Below are positions 1 to 5,901 of a DNA stretch of 8,291 bases, in pieces; position 1 is the stretch's first letter; every line of letters starts with the position of its first letter. Location of the stretch: positions 1 to 8,291 of the forward strand of contig DVJK01000222.1 of the NCBI GenBank assembly GCA_018716795.1. Reading direction: 5' to 3'. Below the pieces are notes generated by a model, which was not told the DNA's origin, searched no databases, and saw only the letters and a list, made by a program, of their open reading frames with translations. Origin of the DNA: Candidatus Scatomorpha merdipullorum. GTDB taxonomy: Bacteria; Bacillota; Clostridia; Oscillospirales; Oscillospiraceae. The position numbers were made by a program, and so were the translations under genes.

Positions 1-854
1 TCGGGCGGGCGGGTGAGCTCGTCGGGGTTTTTGAGGTAGTAGCGCAGGTGCTTGAAGGCGTTGGCGTAGTAGCTGCCGTCGCATATGCGCTCGTCGCAGA
101 CTATCTTATAGTCGATAAACTTGCGGTGGACGACCTCGCCGGCGTGGTTGATGCCCGTCTCCATGCGCTTGGCGCCGAAGGCGAGGAAGACCGGGAGGTT
201 CCCGAAGTTGTAGAGGTGGTGGTATATCGGCGGGATGCCCAGGGAGCCGAGGTCGGTGATTATCATCGAGCCGTGGAAGGGGCTCACGCCGACGAGGGAG
301 GAGGGCAGCCAGTCGAAGTAGTCGAAGAGGCGGATAAGCCAGACCGCGAACTTGAGAATGAGGCGCGGAATCTTCATGAACACGTTGGCCGCGTTCTCCG
401 TGCCGCTCGTGTCGCCGGAGCGTATCTCCTCGACGGCGGCGTTCATCTTGTTGTACACGTCGTAGATGGTGTCCGTCGGCTCGAAGACCACCTTGGCGCA
501 GGTCTCGGGCGCGTGAGGGTCGACGGAGTATTTGACCATCATGTTGACCATTATCTCGTTGCGCGCGTAAACTCTCTGGCCGGAGACGAAGCGGTTGAGG
601 CCGGGCATCTGGCTCACCACGCGCACATAGGCCGCGATGAACATGTGCAGCATACCCAGGCCCTTGTACCCGCCGCGGCGCTGCTCGCGCAGCCAGCGGT
701 CGGTCTCCGTGATGTCGACCTCGCCCTCGAAATAGTTGCTCGCGTCGTTGCGGTCGCGCATTATGTAGGGCGTGAAGGCCATGAGCGGAGTTATCGAGCG
801 GAGCCGGCGCCCCTCCTTGCGGTCGCCGAAGCGGCGGCGCGGTTTATCAGACAT
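1..854 (-). CDS. Standalone E2/chloramphenicol acetyltransferase-fold protein, catalytic His replaced (3' end cut off)
   Basis: Translating the minus strand from ATG at 854-852 gives 284 codons without a stop up to the left edge, so the C-terminus is missing, probably by only a little. The protein resembles the catalytic domain of 2-oxo acid dehydrogenase E2 subunits. Residues 199-228 (beginning TDLGSLGIPP) match the E2 'xSNLG...' strand and following loop, and residues 253-279 (CDERICDG, then a helix ending in LKNPDE) match the E2 active-site motif DHRxxDG and its following helix. The catalytic histidine of HxxxDG is glutamate (E255), while D259 and G260 are kept. There is no lipoyl or subunit-binding domain: a basic N-terminus (residues 1-19) leads straight into the fold. 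Residues about 162-187 are strongly hydrophobic with some basic residues and could touch a membrane. The start is fixed by AGGAGGA at 867-861; the upstream ATG at 870 runs into a stop. Family membership is fairly sure; activity and substrate are unknown. Confidence 0.8.
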   Translation of the reverse strand, partial: MSDKPRRRFGDRKEGRRLRSITPLMAFTPYIMRDRNDASNYFEGEVDITETDRWLREQRRGGYKGLGMLHMFIAAYVRVVSQMPGLNRFVSGQRVYARNEIMVNMMVKYSVDPHAPETCAKVVFEPTDTIYDVYNKMNAAVEEIRSGDTSGTENAANVFMKIPRLILKFAVWLIRLFDYFDWLPSSLVGVSPFHGSMIITDLGSLGIPPIYHHLYNFGNLPVFLAFGAKRMETGINHAGEVVHRKFIDYKIVCDERICDGSYYANAFKHLRYYLKNPDELTRPP

Positions 855-860
855 GGAGCA

Positions 861-867
861 TCCTCCT
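861..867 (-). promoter_or_regulatory. Ribosome binding site of the E2-like gene
   Basis: The minus strand reads AGGAGGA six bases before the ATG at 854. It decides the start, because the other nearby ATG (870-868) lies upstream of it and opens a frame that stops within eight codons. Confidence 0.85.
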
Positions 868-891
868 CATATGTGTTGTTATAAGCAAGTT

Positions 892-920
892 ATTATATTA
901 CGGCGCGCGGGAAATTTCAA
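892..920 (-). promoter_or_regulatory. Sigma-70-type promoter of the E2-like gene
   Basis: On the minus strand TTGAAA (920-915) is followed after exactly 17 bases by a perfect TATAAT (897-892). Transcription would start near 885, leaving a leader of about 30 bases with the ribosome binding site in it. This is the closest match to consensus in the window and suggests constitutive, housekeeping-sigma expression. It is seen in sequence only; no start site has been measured. Confidence 0.75.
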
Positions 921-1037
921 GACATATTTTTACTTCACAGCGTAAAAGCTTCAGTTTCGTACAGTTTGACAAAATATTCACGCTTCCAAGCCCGCACAAC
1001 TTGTCGGCTGTTTTTTGCAAAATACGCACAAAAGAGC

Positions 1038-1066
1038 TTGTAAAATGGCAAATAGTTTGGTATTAT
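1038..1066 (+). promoter_or_regulatory. Sigma-70-type promoter of the ntp operon
   Basis: TTGTAA (1038-1043) and TATTAT (1061-1066) are separated by 17 bases, matching the consensus at 4 of 6 and 5 of 6 positions. Transcription should begin near 1073, giving a leader of about 65 bases before ntpF. The surrounding 860-1075 stretch is the only AT-rich part of the window. No other promoter is obvious between the following genes, so this one probably drives the whole operon. Confidence 0.65.
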
Positions 1067-1072
1067 TTTAGG

Positions 1073-1083
1073 GTAAGACTTAC
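1073..1083. promoter_or_regulatory. Short palindrome at the predicted ntp transcription start
   Basis: GTAAG-A-CTTAC is a perfect inverted repeat with 5-base arms around one base. It lies 6 bases after the -10 box, covering the predicted start point, a usual place for a repressor operator. The arms are short, so chance is a real possibility; no regulator can be named. Confidence 0.3.
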
Positions 1084-1125
1084 TGGCGGAGACTGGGAAA
1101 GGCCGGTTTGTCCGTCTTTTTCGGC

Positions 1126-1133
1126 AGGAGGTG
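1126..1133 (+). promoter_or_regulatory. Ribosome binding site of ntpF
   Basis: AGGAGGTG lies five bases before ATG 1139. This picks 1139 as the ntpF start over the in-frame upstream codon at 1001, which lies upstream of the predicted promoter. Confidence 0.85.
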
Positions 1134-1138
1134 TATCA

Positions 1139-1453
1139 ATGTCCTTTGAAGCGATAACAGCCATCAACGAAGCCGAGGAAAAGGCCCGGCAGATGAAGGC
1201 CGACGCCCTCGCCGGAGCGAAGGCCGCGGAGGCGGCAGCCGCAGAGGAGGGGAAGGCCGCCATGGACGCGGCGCGGCAGAAGGCCGCGGCCGAGGTCCGC
1301 GAGCTGCGGGCCAAATCCGACGAAAAGGCGAAGCAGGACGCGATTGAGCTCGCGTCGGACACCGAGAATCGCAAGGCCGCCATGCGCGCGAGAGCGGACG
1401 CGCGGATGGAGAAGGCGGCGGCGCTCATAGTGGAAAGGGTAGTGAACGGCTGA
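1139..1453 (+). CDS. ntpF: V-type ATPase peripheral stalk subunit G/H (NtpF-like)
   Basis: A 104-residue protein made almost wholly of Ala, Glu, Lys, Arg and Asp, predicted to be one long helix. The start MSFEAIT is followed by a run of heptad-like charged sequence to the end (ERVVNG). Small, charged, coiled-coil proteins of this length at the head of a V-ATPase operon are the peripheral stalk subunit called G, H or NtpF, which pairs with subunit E to hold the catalytic head still against the rotor. Sequence identity alone would be weak, since such low-complexity helices look alike, but position directly before ntpI and the matching order of all following genes make the call firm. It is the first gene of the operon, behind a strong ribosome binding site; its stop is separated from the ntpI start by one base. 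Confidence 0.88.
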   Translation: MSFEAITAINEAEEKARQMKADALAGAKAAEAAAAEEGKAAMDAARQKAAAEVRELRAKSDEKAKQDAIELASDTENRKAAMRARADARMEKAAALIVERVVNG

Positions 1454-1454
1454 T

Positions 1455-3407
1455 ATGGCTATCGTAAAGATGAAAAAGCTGCGTCTGGCCGTCATGGCCC
1501 GGGAGCGGAAGGCCCTTTTGAAGGAACTGCTGCTCTTAGGCTGCGTCGAGATAAGCGAGCCGAGCGAGCTTGAGGCCGGGGATTTCCCGGGGCTCGAGCG
1601 CTGCGCGAGCGGCGAGCTTATGTCCGACCGCGCCGACTACGCGCTCCTGACGGACGCCGTCAAGCTCATGGACAAGTACGCCCCGGCGAAGGGCGGCTTC
1701 TTAAAGCCGCTGCCCGAGGCGAAGGCGGAGGCCGTGCTCGACGAGAGCGCCCTGCCCGCCGACCTGGCCATAGCCGGCAAGGTCACGGACAAGGCCGAGG
1801 AAATCCGCCGCTGCCAGAGCGAGACCGCGAGGCTGGAGGCGTCCGCCGCCGCGCTCGCGCCCTGGCTGGAGCTGGACGTGCCGCTCAATTACAAGGGCAG
1901 CGCGACGACGGTTTTCGCCACGGCGAGCCTGCCGGCGGCCGCGGACCTGACAGAGGCCGACACGGCCCTCGGCGCTGCGGCGCCCGAGGCGCAGCTCTTC
2001 CGCGTATCCGCGGACAAGAGCCTCAATTATCTGGCGCTCGTCTGCTATAAGGACGAGTACGACGCCGCGCTCGAGGCGCTCCGGCCCCTGGGCTTCAACC
2101 TCATGGGCCCGGGCGAGTACGCCGGCACGGCGAAGGAGGAGACGGCAAAGGCCGAGGCCGCCGTCAAGGAACTGGCCGAAAAGCAGCAGAAGCTCGCGGA
2201 GGACATAGCTCAGCTGGCCTCCCATCGCTCCGAGCTCAAGCTGCGCGCGGACACGCTTTCGACGAAGATTGCCCGCGCCGAGGCCGAGGAGAAGTTCATG
2301 GGCACCGAGACGACGGTGCTGCTCCAGGGCTGGCTGCCCGCGGAGAGCGAGGAGGACCTCGCCCGCCTGCTCGGCAAGTACGACTGCGCCTGGGAGACCG
2401 CCGACCCCACGGAGGAGGAAATCCCCGACGTGCCGGTCAAGCTCAAGAACAACAAATTCACCCGCGCGCTCAACATGGTCACGGAGATGTACTCCCTCCC
2501 GGCCTACAACAACGTCGACCCCAACCCGCTCATGGCGCCGTTCTTCATTTTGTTCTACGGCATCATGCTCGCGGACATGGGCTACGGCCTGCTGATGATA
2601 ATCGCCGCGATAGTGGTGCTGGCCAAGGCAAAGCCCCGCAAGGGCATGCGCAACTTCTTCGAGCTCATGCTCTGGTGCGGCATCTCGACCACAATCTGGG
2701 GCGCGATAACCGGCGGCTTCTTCTCCGACATGCCGCTGCAGATTGCGCAGATTATAAACCCGGACACCACCTGGACCGGCCTGCCCGCGCTCTTCACGCC
2801 GCTCAACGACACGATTATGATACTCATAGGCGCGATGTGCCTGGGCTTCGTCCAGATTATCACCGGCATGATTATCAACGTGGTAATAAAGGTCAAGCGC
2901 GGCGAGATATTCTCCGCCGTGTTTGAGGAGGGCACCTGGTTCGTGCTCTTCATCGGCATCGCCTGCCTCGCGCTGGGCGTCGGCAGCATCGCGGGCGTGC
3001 CCGTGGTTATTGTGCTCGGCGCGGTGATGCTCTTCATCGGCTCCGCCAGGGGCAAGAAGGGCTTCGGGATAATAACCGGCTTCATCGGCGCCATATATAA
3101 CGGCGTCACCGGTTACTTCGGCGACATACTCAGCTACTCGCGTCTGATGGCCCTCATGCTGGCCGGCAGCGTCATCGCTCAGGTCTTCAACACCATCGGC
3201 GCCATAGCGGGGAACATCTTCGTGTTCCTCTTGATATCCATTGTGGGCAACGCACTCAACTTCGCGCTCAACCTGCTCGGCTGCTTCGTCCACGACCTCC
3301 GTCTCCAGTGCCTGGAGTATTTCGGGAAGTTTTACGAGGACGGCGGCAAGCCCTTCAGGCCGCTCGCATTCAACACCAAGTACGTAAGCGTCACCAACGA
3401 CAAATAA
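1455..3407 (+). CDS. ntpI: V-type ATPase membrane stator subunit a/I
   Basis: A 650-residue protein, the usual length for subunit a (I). Residues 1-335 are the cytoplasmic arm, which binds the peripheral stalks and contains a charged coiled coil at about 225-279. The membrane half begins around residue 355 (DPNPLMAPFF) and includes the conserved LADMGYGL (372-379) and about seven to eight hydrophobic segments. The helix with SYSRLMAL carries R563, and HDLRLQCLEYFGKFY carries R616; arginines at these two places are the ones that face the ring's ion-binding glutamate in this family. The C-terminal motif (KFYEDGGKPFRPL) is also typical. All key residues are present and the frame is intact. No good ribosome binding site lies at normal distance (the nearest, GGAAAGGG, is 15 bases away), so translation is probably coupled to ntpF. 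MAIVKMKKLRL at the start agrees with the family. Confidence 0.97.
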   Translation: MAIVKMKKLRLAVMARERKALLKELLLLGCVEISEPSELEAGDFPGLERCASGELMSDRADYALLTDAVKLMDKYAPAKGGFLKPLPEAKAEAVLDESALPADLAIAGKVTDKAEEIRRCQSETARLEASAAALAPWLELDVPLNYKGSATTVFATASLPAAADLTEADTALGAAAPEAQLFRVSADKSLNYLALVCYKDEYDAALEALRPLGFNLMGPGEYAGTAKEETAKAEAAVKELAEKQQKLAEDIAQLASHRSELKLRADTLSTKIARAEAEEKFMGTETTVLLQGWLPAESEEDLARLLGKYDCAWETADPTEEEIPDVPVKLKNNKFTRALNMVTEMYSLPAYNNVDPNPLMAPFFILFYGIMLADMGYGLLMIIAAIVVLAKAKPRKGMRNFFELMLWCGISTTIWGAITGGFFSDMPLQIAQIINPDTTWTGLPALFTPLNDTIMILIGAMCLGFVQIITGMIINVVIKVKRGEIFSAVFEEGTWFVLFIGIACLALGVGSIAGVPVVIVLGAVMLFIGSARGKKGFGIITGFIGAIYNGVTGYFGDILSYSRLMALMLAGSVIAQVFNTIGAIAGNIFVFLLISIVGNALNFALNLLGCFVHDLRLQCLEYFGKFYEDGGKPFRPLAFNTKYVSVTNDK

Positions 3408-3414
3408 GAGGAGG
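3408..3414 (+). promoter_or_regulatory. Strong ribosome binding site of ntpK
   Basis: GAGGAGG directly follows the ntpI stop, eight bases before the ntpK ATG. It is the best site inside the operon and fits the need to make more ring subunit than other subunits from one mRNA. Confidence 0.8.
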
Positions 3415-3422
3415 AAATCAAA

Positions 3423-3905
3423 ATGTTTCTTGAACAGATCGGCGGAATGGCTCTCGGCCTGCTCGGCGCGGGTCTCGCGGCGGCTCTCAGCGGCGTAGGT
3501 TCCGCTATCGGCACCGGCATCGCCGGCGAAGCGGGCGCGGGTCTCCTCTGCGAGGATCCCGGCAAGTTCGGCAAGGTCATGATCCTGCAGGTCATACCCG
3601 GCACCCAGGGCCTGTACGGCCTGGTCGTCTGGTTCTTCGCCAGCTTCTCCATGGGCCTGCTCGACGGCAGCATCGTCGACCTCACCGTCACCGAAGGCCT
3701 CCGCTACTTCGTGGCCTGCATCCCGATGGCTCTCGGCGGCTGGCTCTCCGCCATCGCCCAGGGCAAGGTGGCCGCGGCGTCCATCAACCTGCTCGCGAAG
3801 AAGCCCGACGACTGGTCCAAGGGCATGGTCCTCTGCATCACCGTCGAGTTCTACGCCATACTCTCCCTGCTGGCCTCCATGCTCATGATCCTCAACATCG
3901 GCTGA
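3423..3905 (+). CDS. ntpK: V-type ATPase rotor ring subunit c/K, with Na+-site residues
   Basis: A 160-residue proteolipid with four hydrophobic helices arranged as two related hairpins (about 6-76 and 93-159), the duplicated form of subunit c found in V-type enzymes. The ion-carrying carboxylate is E142 (VEFYAIL) in the fourth helix; the equivalent place in the second helix is not acidic. Residues T61 and Q62 (IPGTQGLYG), Q113 (AQGKVAAAS) and E142 correspond to T64, Q65, Q110 and E139, which bind Na+ in E. hirae NtpK; L61 there is I58 here and contributes only a backbone oxygen. The E. hirae alignment is from memory. Na+ coupling is therefore likely. Isoleucine is coded by ATC in 11 of 13 cases, unlike ntpI, consistent with strong expression. 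It lies 15 bases after ntpI behind its own strong ribosome binding site. Confidence 0.97.
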   Translation: MFLEQIGGMALGLLGAGLAAALSGVGSAIGTGIAGEAGAGLLCEDPGKFGKVMILQVIPGTQGLYGLVVWFFASFSMGLLDGSIVDLTVTEGLRYFVACIPMALGGWLSAIAQGKVAAASINLLAKKPDDWSKGMVLCITVEFYAILSLLASMLMILNIG

Positions 3906-3929
3906 TGTTGCCCAGCGAGGGTCAGTGCC

Positions 3930-4532
3930 ATGAAAGGTATAGATAAGATAACCTCGCGCATCCTCGCCGACGCCGAGGCCGAGTGCGCCGCCGTCCGGAA
4001 GGAGTCCGACGAGCGCTGCGCGGCCATCAAGGCGGAGGCGGAGAAGAAGGCCCAGGAGGAATACTGGCGCCTCGTGCGCGAGGGAGTGAAGGACACCGAG
4101 CAGCGCGTCCAGCGCATGGACCGCACCGCCCGGCTCGAGGCCAGGAAGAGCGTCCTCAACATGAAGCAGGAGGCCGTCTCCAGGGCCTTCGAGCTCGCCC
4201 GCGACAGGATTGCGGAGCTGCCGGAGCGCGACTATGTCGGCTTCCTGGCCCGCCAGGCCGCCGAGGCCGCGATAAGCGGCCAGGAGGAGGTCATATTCTG
4301 CGAGCGCGACCGCGCCGCCGTCGGCGCGAAGGCCGTCAAGGCCGCCAACGAGCTGCTCGCCGCCAAGGGTATGCCCGCCATGCTCACGCTCTCCGACGCC
4401 ACCCGCGAGATGGCCGGCGGGCTCATGCTCAAGCAGGGCGACATTGAGGTCAACTGCACGGTCGACACCCTGCTCGACCTCTCGAGGGGCGAACTTGCCG
4501 CGCGCGTCGCGGAGGTGCTCTTTGAGGGCTGA
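3930..4532 (+). CDS. ntpE: V-type ATPase peripheral stalk subunit E
   Basis: A 200-residue protein with the two-part build of subunit E. Residues 1-90 form a long charged helix (MKGIDKITSRILADAEAE onward) that would coil with NtpF. Residues about 95-200 form the globular head-binding domain, ending in the family signature GGLMLKQGDIEVNCTVD and a final helix (ELAARVAEVLFEG). It joins the outside of the catalytic head to NtpI in the membrane. The ATG at 3930 is preceded by GCGAGGG (3915-3921). The 24-base gap after ntpK holds no visible hairpin or terminator, so it is transcribed with the others. Length and motifs are normal. Confidence 0.95.
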   Translation: MKGIDKITSRILADAEAECAAVRKESDERCAAIKAEAEKKAQEEYWRLVREGVKDTEQRVQRMDRTARLEARKSVLNMKQEAVSRAFELARDRIAELPERDYVGFLARQAAEAAISGQEEVIFCERDRAAVGAKAVKAANELLAAKGMPAMLTLSDATREMAGGLMLKQGDIEVNCTVDTLLDLSRGELAARVAEVLFEG

Positions 4533-4560
4533 GGCTGTTTTCGGCGCAAATCAAAGGGCA

Positions 4561-4567
4561 GGGAGGT
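4561..4567 (+). promoter_or_regulatory. Ribosome binding site that selects a TTG start for ntpC
   Basis: GGGAGGT ends six bases before TTG 4574. The next in-frame ATG (4608) has no such site and would remove the conserved N-terminal Tyr, so TTG is the likely initiator. Confidence 0.7.
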
Positions 4568-4573
4568 AAGGTC

Positions 4574-5578
4574 TTGGCTAAGAAAGTAAAGGATACCGAA
4601 TACCTGATGCTCTCGTCCATGCTCAGGGCGAGGGAGGCCGGTATGCTCAGCCGGGAGCGGATGGACCGCATGCTCTCCGCGCCCAGCTTCCAGGAGGCGG
4701 CGAAGCTTCTCACCGACTGCGGCTATGAGGACATGAGCTCCTGCGCCGCCGCCGGCGTGAACGACGCGCTCTCCCGCAGGAGGGCCGCCGTCTTTGCCGA
4801 GCTGGCCGGTATGTCCCCGCACACAGAGGTCGTGGACATCTTCAGGGTGAAATACGACTACCACAATATAAAGGCCCTCGTCAAGGCGAAGGCCATGGAA
4901 ACGGACGCGAAGCGCATCCTCTCGGACTGCGGCCGCGTCCCGGCGGAAAAGCTCCTCGAGTGCGTCGAGGGCGAGGGAGGCCTGAGCTCCCTGCCCGAGG
5001 ACATGGCCGCGGCCTTCGCCGAGGCGCAGGACGTCCTCGCCCGCACGGGCAACCCGCAGCTCGCGGACTTTGAGCTTGACCGGCGCTGCTTCGCGGAGCA
5101 GAGCGCTCTCGCCGGCGAATCCGGCAGCGCCTTCCTCGCGGGCTATGTCCGCACGCTCATAGACGGCGCCAACCTGCGCGCCGCGGTGCGCACCGTGCGC
5201 ATGGGCAAGGACCGCGCGTTCATGCTCCAGGCCATGGCTCCCGGCGGCAGCGCCGATATGGAGACCGTCGCCTCCGCCGCGGAGAACGGCGAGGCCCTGG
5301 CCGCGGTTTTCAACGCCACCTGCCTCGAGAAGGCCGCCGCCCTCGGCGTGCAGGCCATGAAGGGCGGAAGCATGACCGCCTTTGAGCTCGAGTGCGACAA
5401 CGCCGTGAGCGCCTATCTCGCCGGGGCGAAGATGATCCCCTTCGGCGCGGAGCCGGTCGCGGAATACCTCGCCCTCATAGAGAGCGAGATAACGGCCGCG
5501 AGGATGATCCTCACCGGCCGCCTTGCCGGCATAGACGCCGAGGTCATACGTGAAAGGCTGCGTGATATCAATGCTTAA
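4574..5578 (+). CDS. ntpC: V-type ATPase central subunit C (d), TTG start
   Basis: A 334-residue, largely helical protein of normal family length (about 330). Subunit C (d in eukaryotic naming) is the funnel that sits on the membrane ring and connects it to the D/F shaft. Family marks are an N-terminal segment EYLMLSSMLRARE, the motif YDYHNIKALVKAK starting at residue 94, a related segment around VRTLIDGANLRAAVRT, and a C-terminal block from residue 290 (FGAEPVAEYL, then RMILTGRLAG and RERLRDINA). These repeated segments reflect the internal threefold repeat of the family. Initiation at TTG is chosen because of the well-placed GGGAGGT and because the next ATG would cut conserved sequence. Its last eight bases overlap ntpG. 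Confidence 0.93.
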   Translation: MAKKVKDTEYLMLSSMLRAREAGMLSRERMDRMLSAPSFQEAAKLLTDCGYEDMSSCAAAGVNDALSRRRAAVFAELAGMSPHTEVVDIFRVKYDYHNIKALVKAKAMETDAKRILSDCGRVPAEKLLECVEGEGGLSSLPEDMAAAFAEAQDVLARTGNPQLADFELDRRCFAEQSALAGESGSAFLAGYVRTLIDGANLRAAVRTVRMGKDRAFMLQAMAPGGSADMETVASAAENGEALAAVFNATCLEKAAALGVQAMKGGSMTAFELECDNAVSAYLAGAKMIPFGAEPVAEYLALIESEITAARMILTGRLAGIDAEVIRERLRDINA

Positions 5579-5888
5579 AATAGCTGTTATCGGCGGGGCC
5601 GACACCGTTATGGGCTTCAAGGCCCTGGGCCTGGACGTGTTCGCGGCCGGCACCCAGGAGGAGGCCCGCGAGGCCTTCCGCCATGTCGCCAGGGAGTCCG
5701 ACGGGCAGTACGCCATCATCTACGTCGAGGAGAACCTCGCCGGTTACCTCGAGCACGAAATCGCGCGGTATAAGGACGTCCCCAGCCCCGCGATTATACT
5801 GATACCGGGCCGCGAAGGCCCGCTCGGTCTCGGCCAGAGCGCCCTGCAGGCGGCGGTCGAGAGAGCCGTTGGGACAGATATTTTGTAA
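5571..5888 (+). CDS. ntpG: V-type ATPase rotor shaft subunit F (NtpG)
   Basis: A 105-residue protein with the alternating beta/alpha pattern of subunit F, which clasps subunit D in the rotor shaft. It starts MLKIAVIGGADTVMGFKALG, as expected for the family, has a central strand AIIYVEENLA, and ends with the typical GLGQSALQAAVERAVGTDIL. ATG 5571 is preferred over the in-frame GTG at 5550 because the family begins directly at the first beta strand. It overlaps the end of ntpC by eight bases (the ATG lies just before the ntpC TAA), and its nearest purine-rich site is about 13 bases upstream, so translation is probably coupled to ntpC. Confidence 0.95.
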   Translation: MLKIAVIGGADTVMGFKALGLDVFAAGTQEEAREAFRHVARESDGQYAIIYVEENLAGYLEHEIARYKDVPSPAIILIPGREGPLGLGQSALQAAVERAVGTDIL

Positions 5889-5901
5889 AGAAGGTTTGCA
5901 G

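Noticed and set aside
48..884. Plus-strand open frame opposite the E2-like gene
   Set aside because: The translation is rich in Val, Ala, Gly, His and Glu without motifs; the minus-strand reading has E2 signatures, a ribosome binding site and a promoter.
966..971. Perfect TTGACA as a rightward -35 box
   Set aside because: No acceptable -10 box lies 16-18 bases downstream (the sequence there is AGCCCG), and a complete promoter is present at 1038-1066.
1013..1022. Palindrome TTTTGCAAAA upstream of the ntp promoter
   Set aside because: Short and made mostly of A/T runs in an AT-rich region, so likely chance; not listed as a regulatory site.
1001..1138. N-terminal extension of ntpF from 1001
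   Set aside because: It begins upstream of the predicted promoter, and the family-like start at 1139 has a strong ribosome binding site.
1701..3293. Long minus-strand open frame (530 codons) opposite ntpI
   Set aside because: It is a shadow of GC-rich codon usage in ntpI. Its translation is a low-complexity mix rich in Gly, Ala, Glu, His, Arg and Val with no recognisable motif, while ntpI matches its family throughout.
3906..3929. Possible terminator or internal promoter between ntpK and ntpE
   Set aside because: The gap is 24 bases with no hairpin, T-run or promoter boxes. The 41-base ntpE/ntpC gap likewise shows only a ribosome binding site.
4232..5719. Minus-strand open frame (495 codons) opposite ntpE, ntpC and ntpG
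   Set aside because: It spans three well-supported genes on the other strand and reads as compositionally biased shadow sequence.
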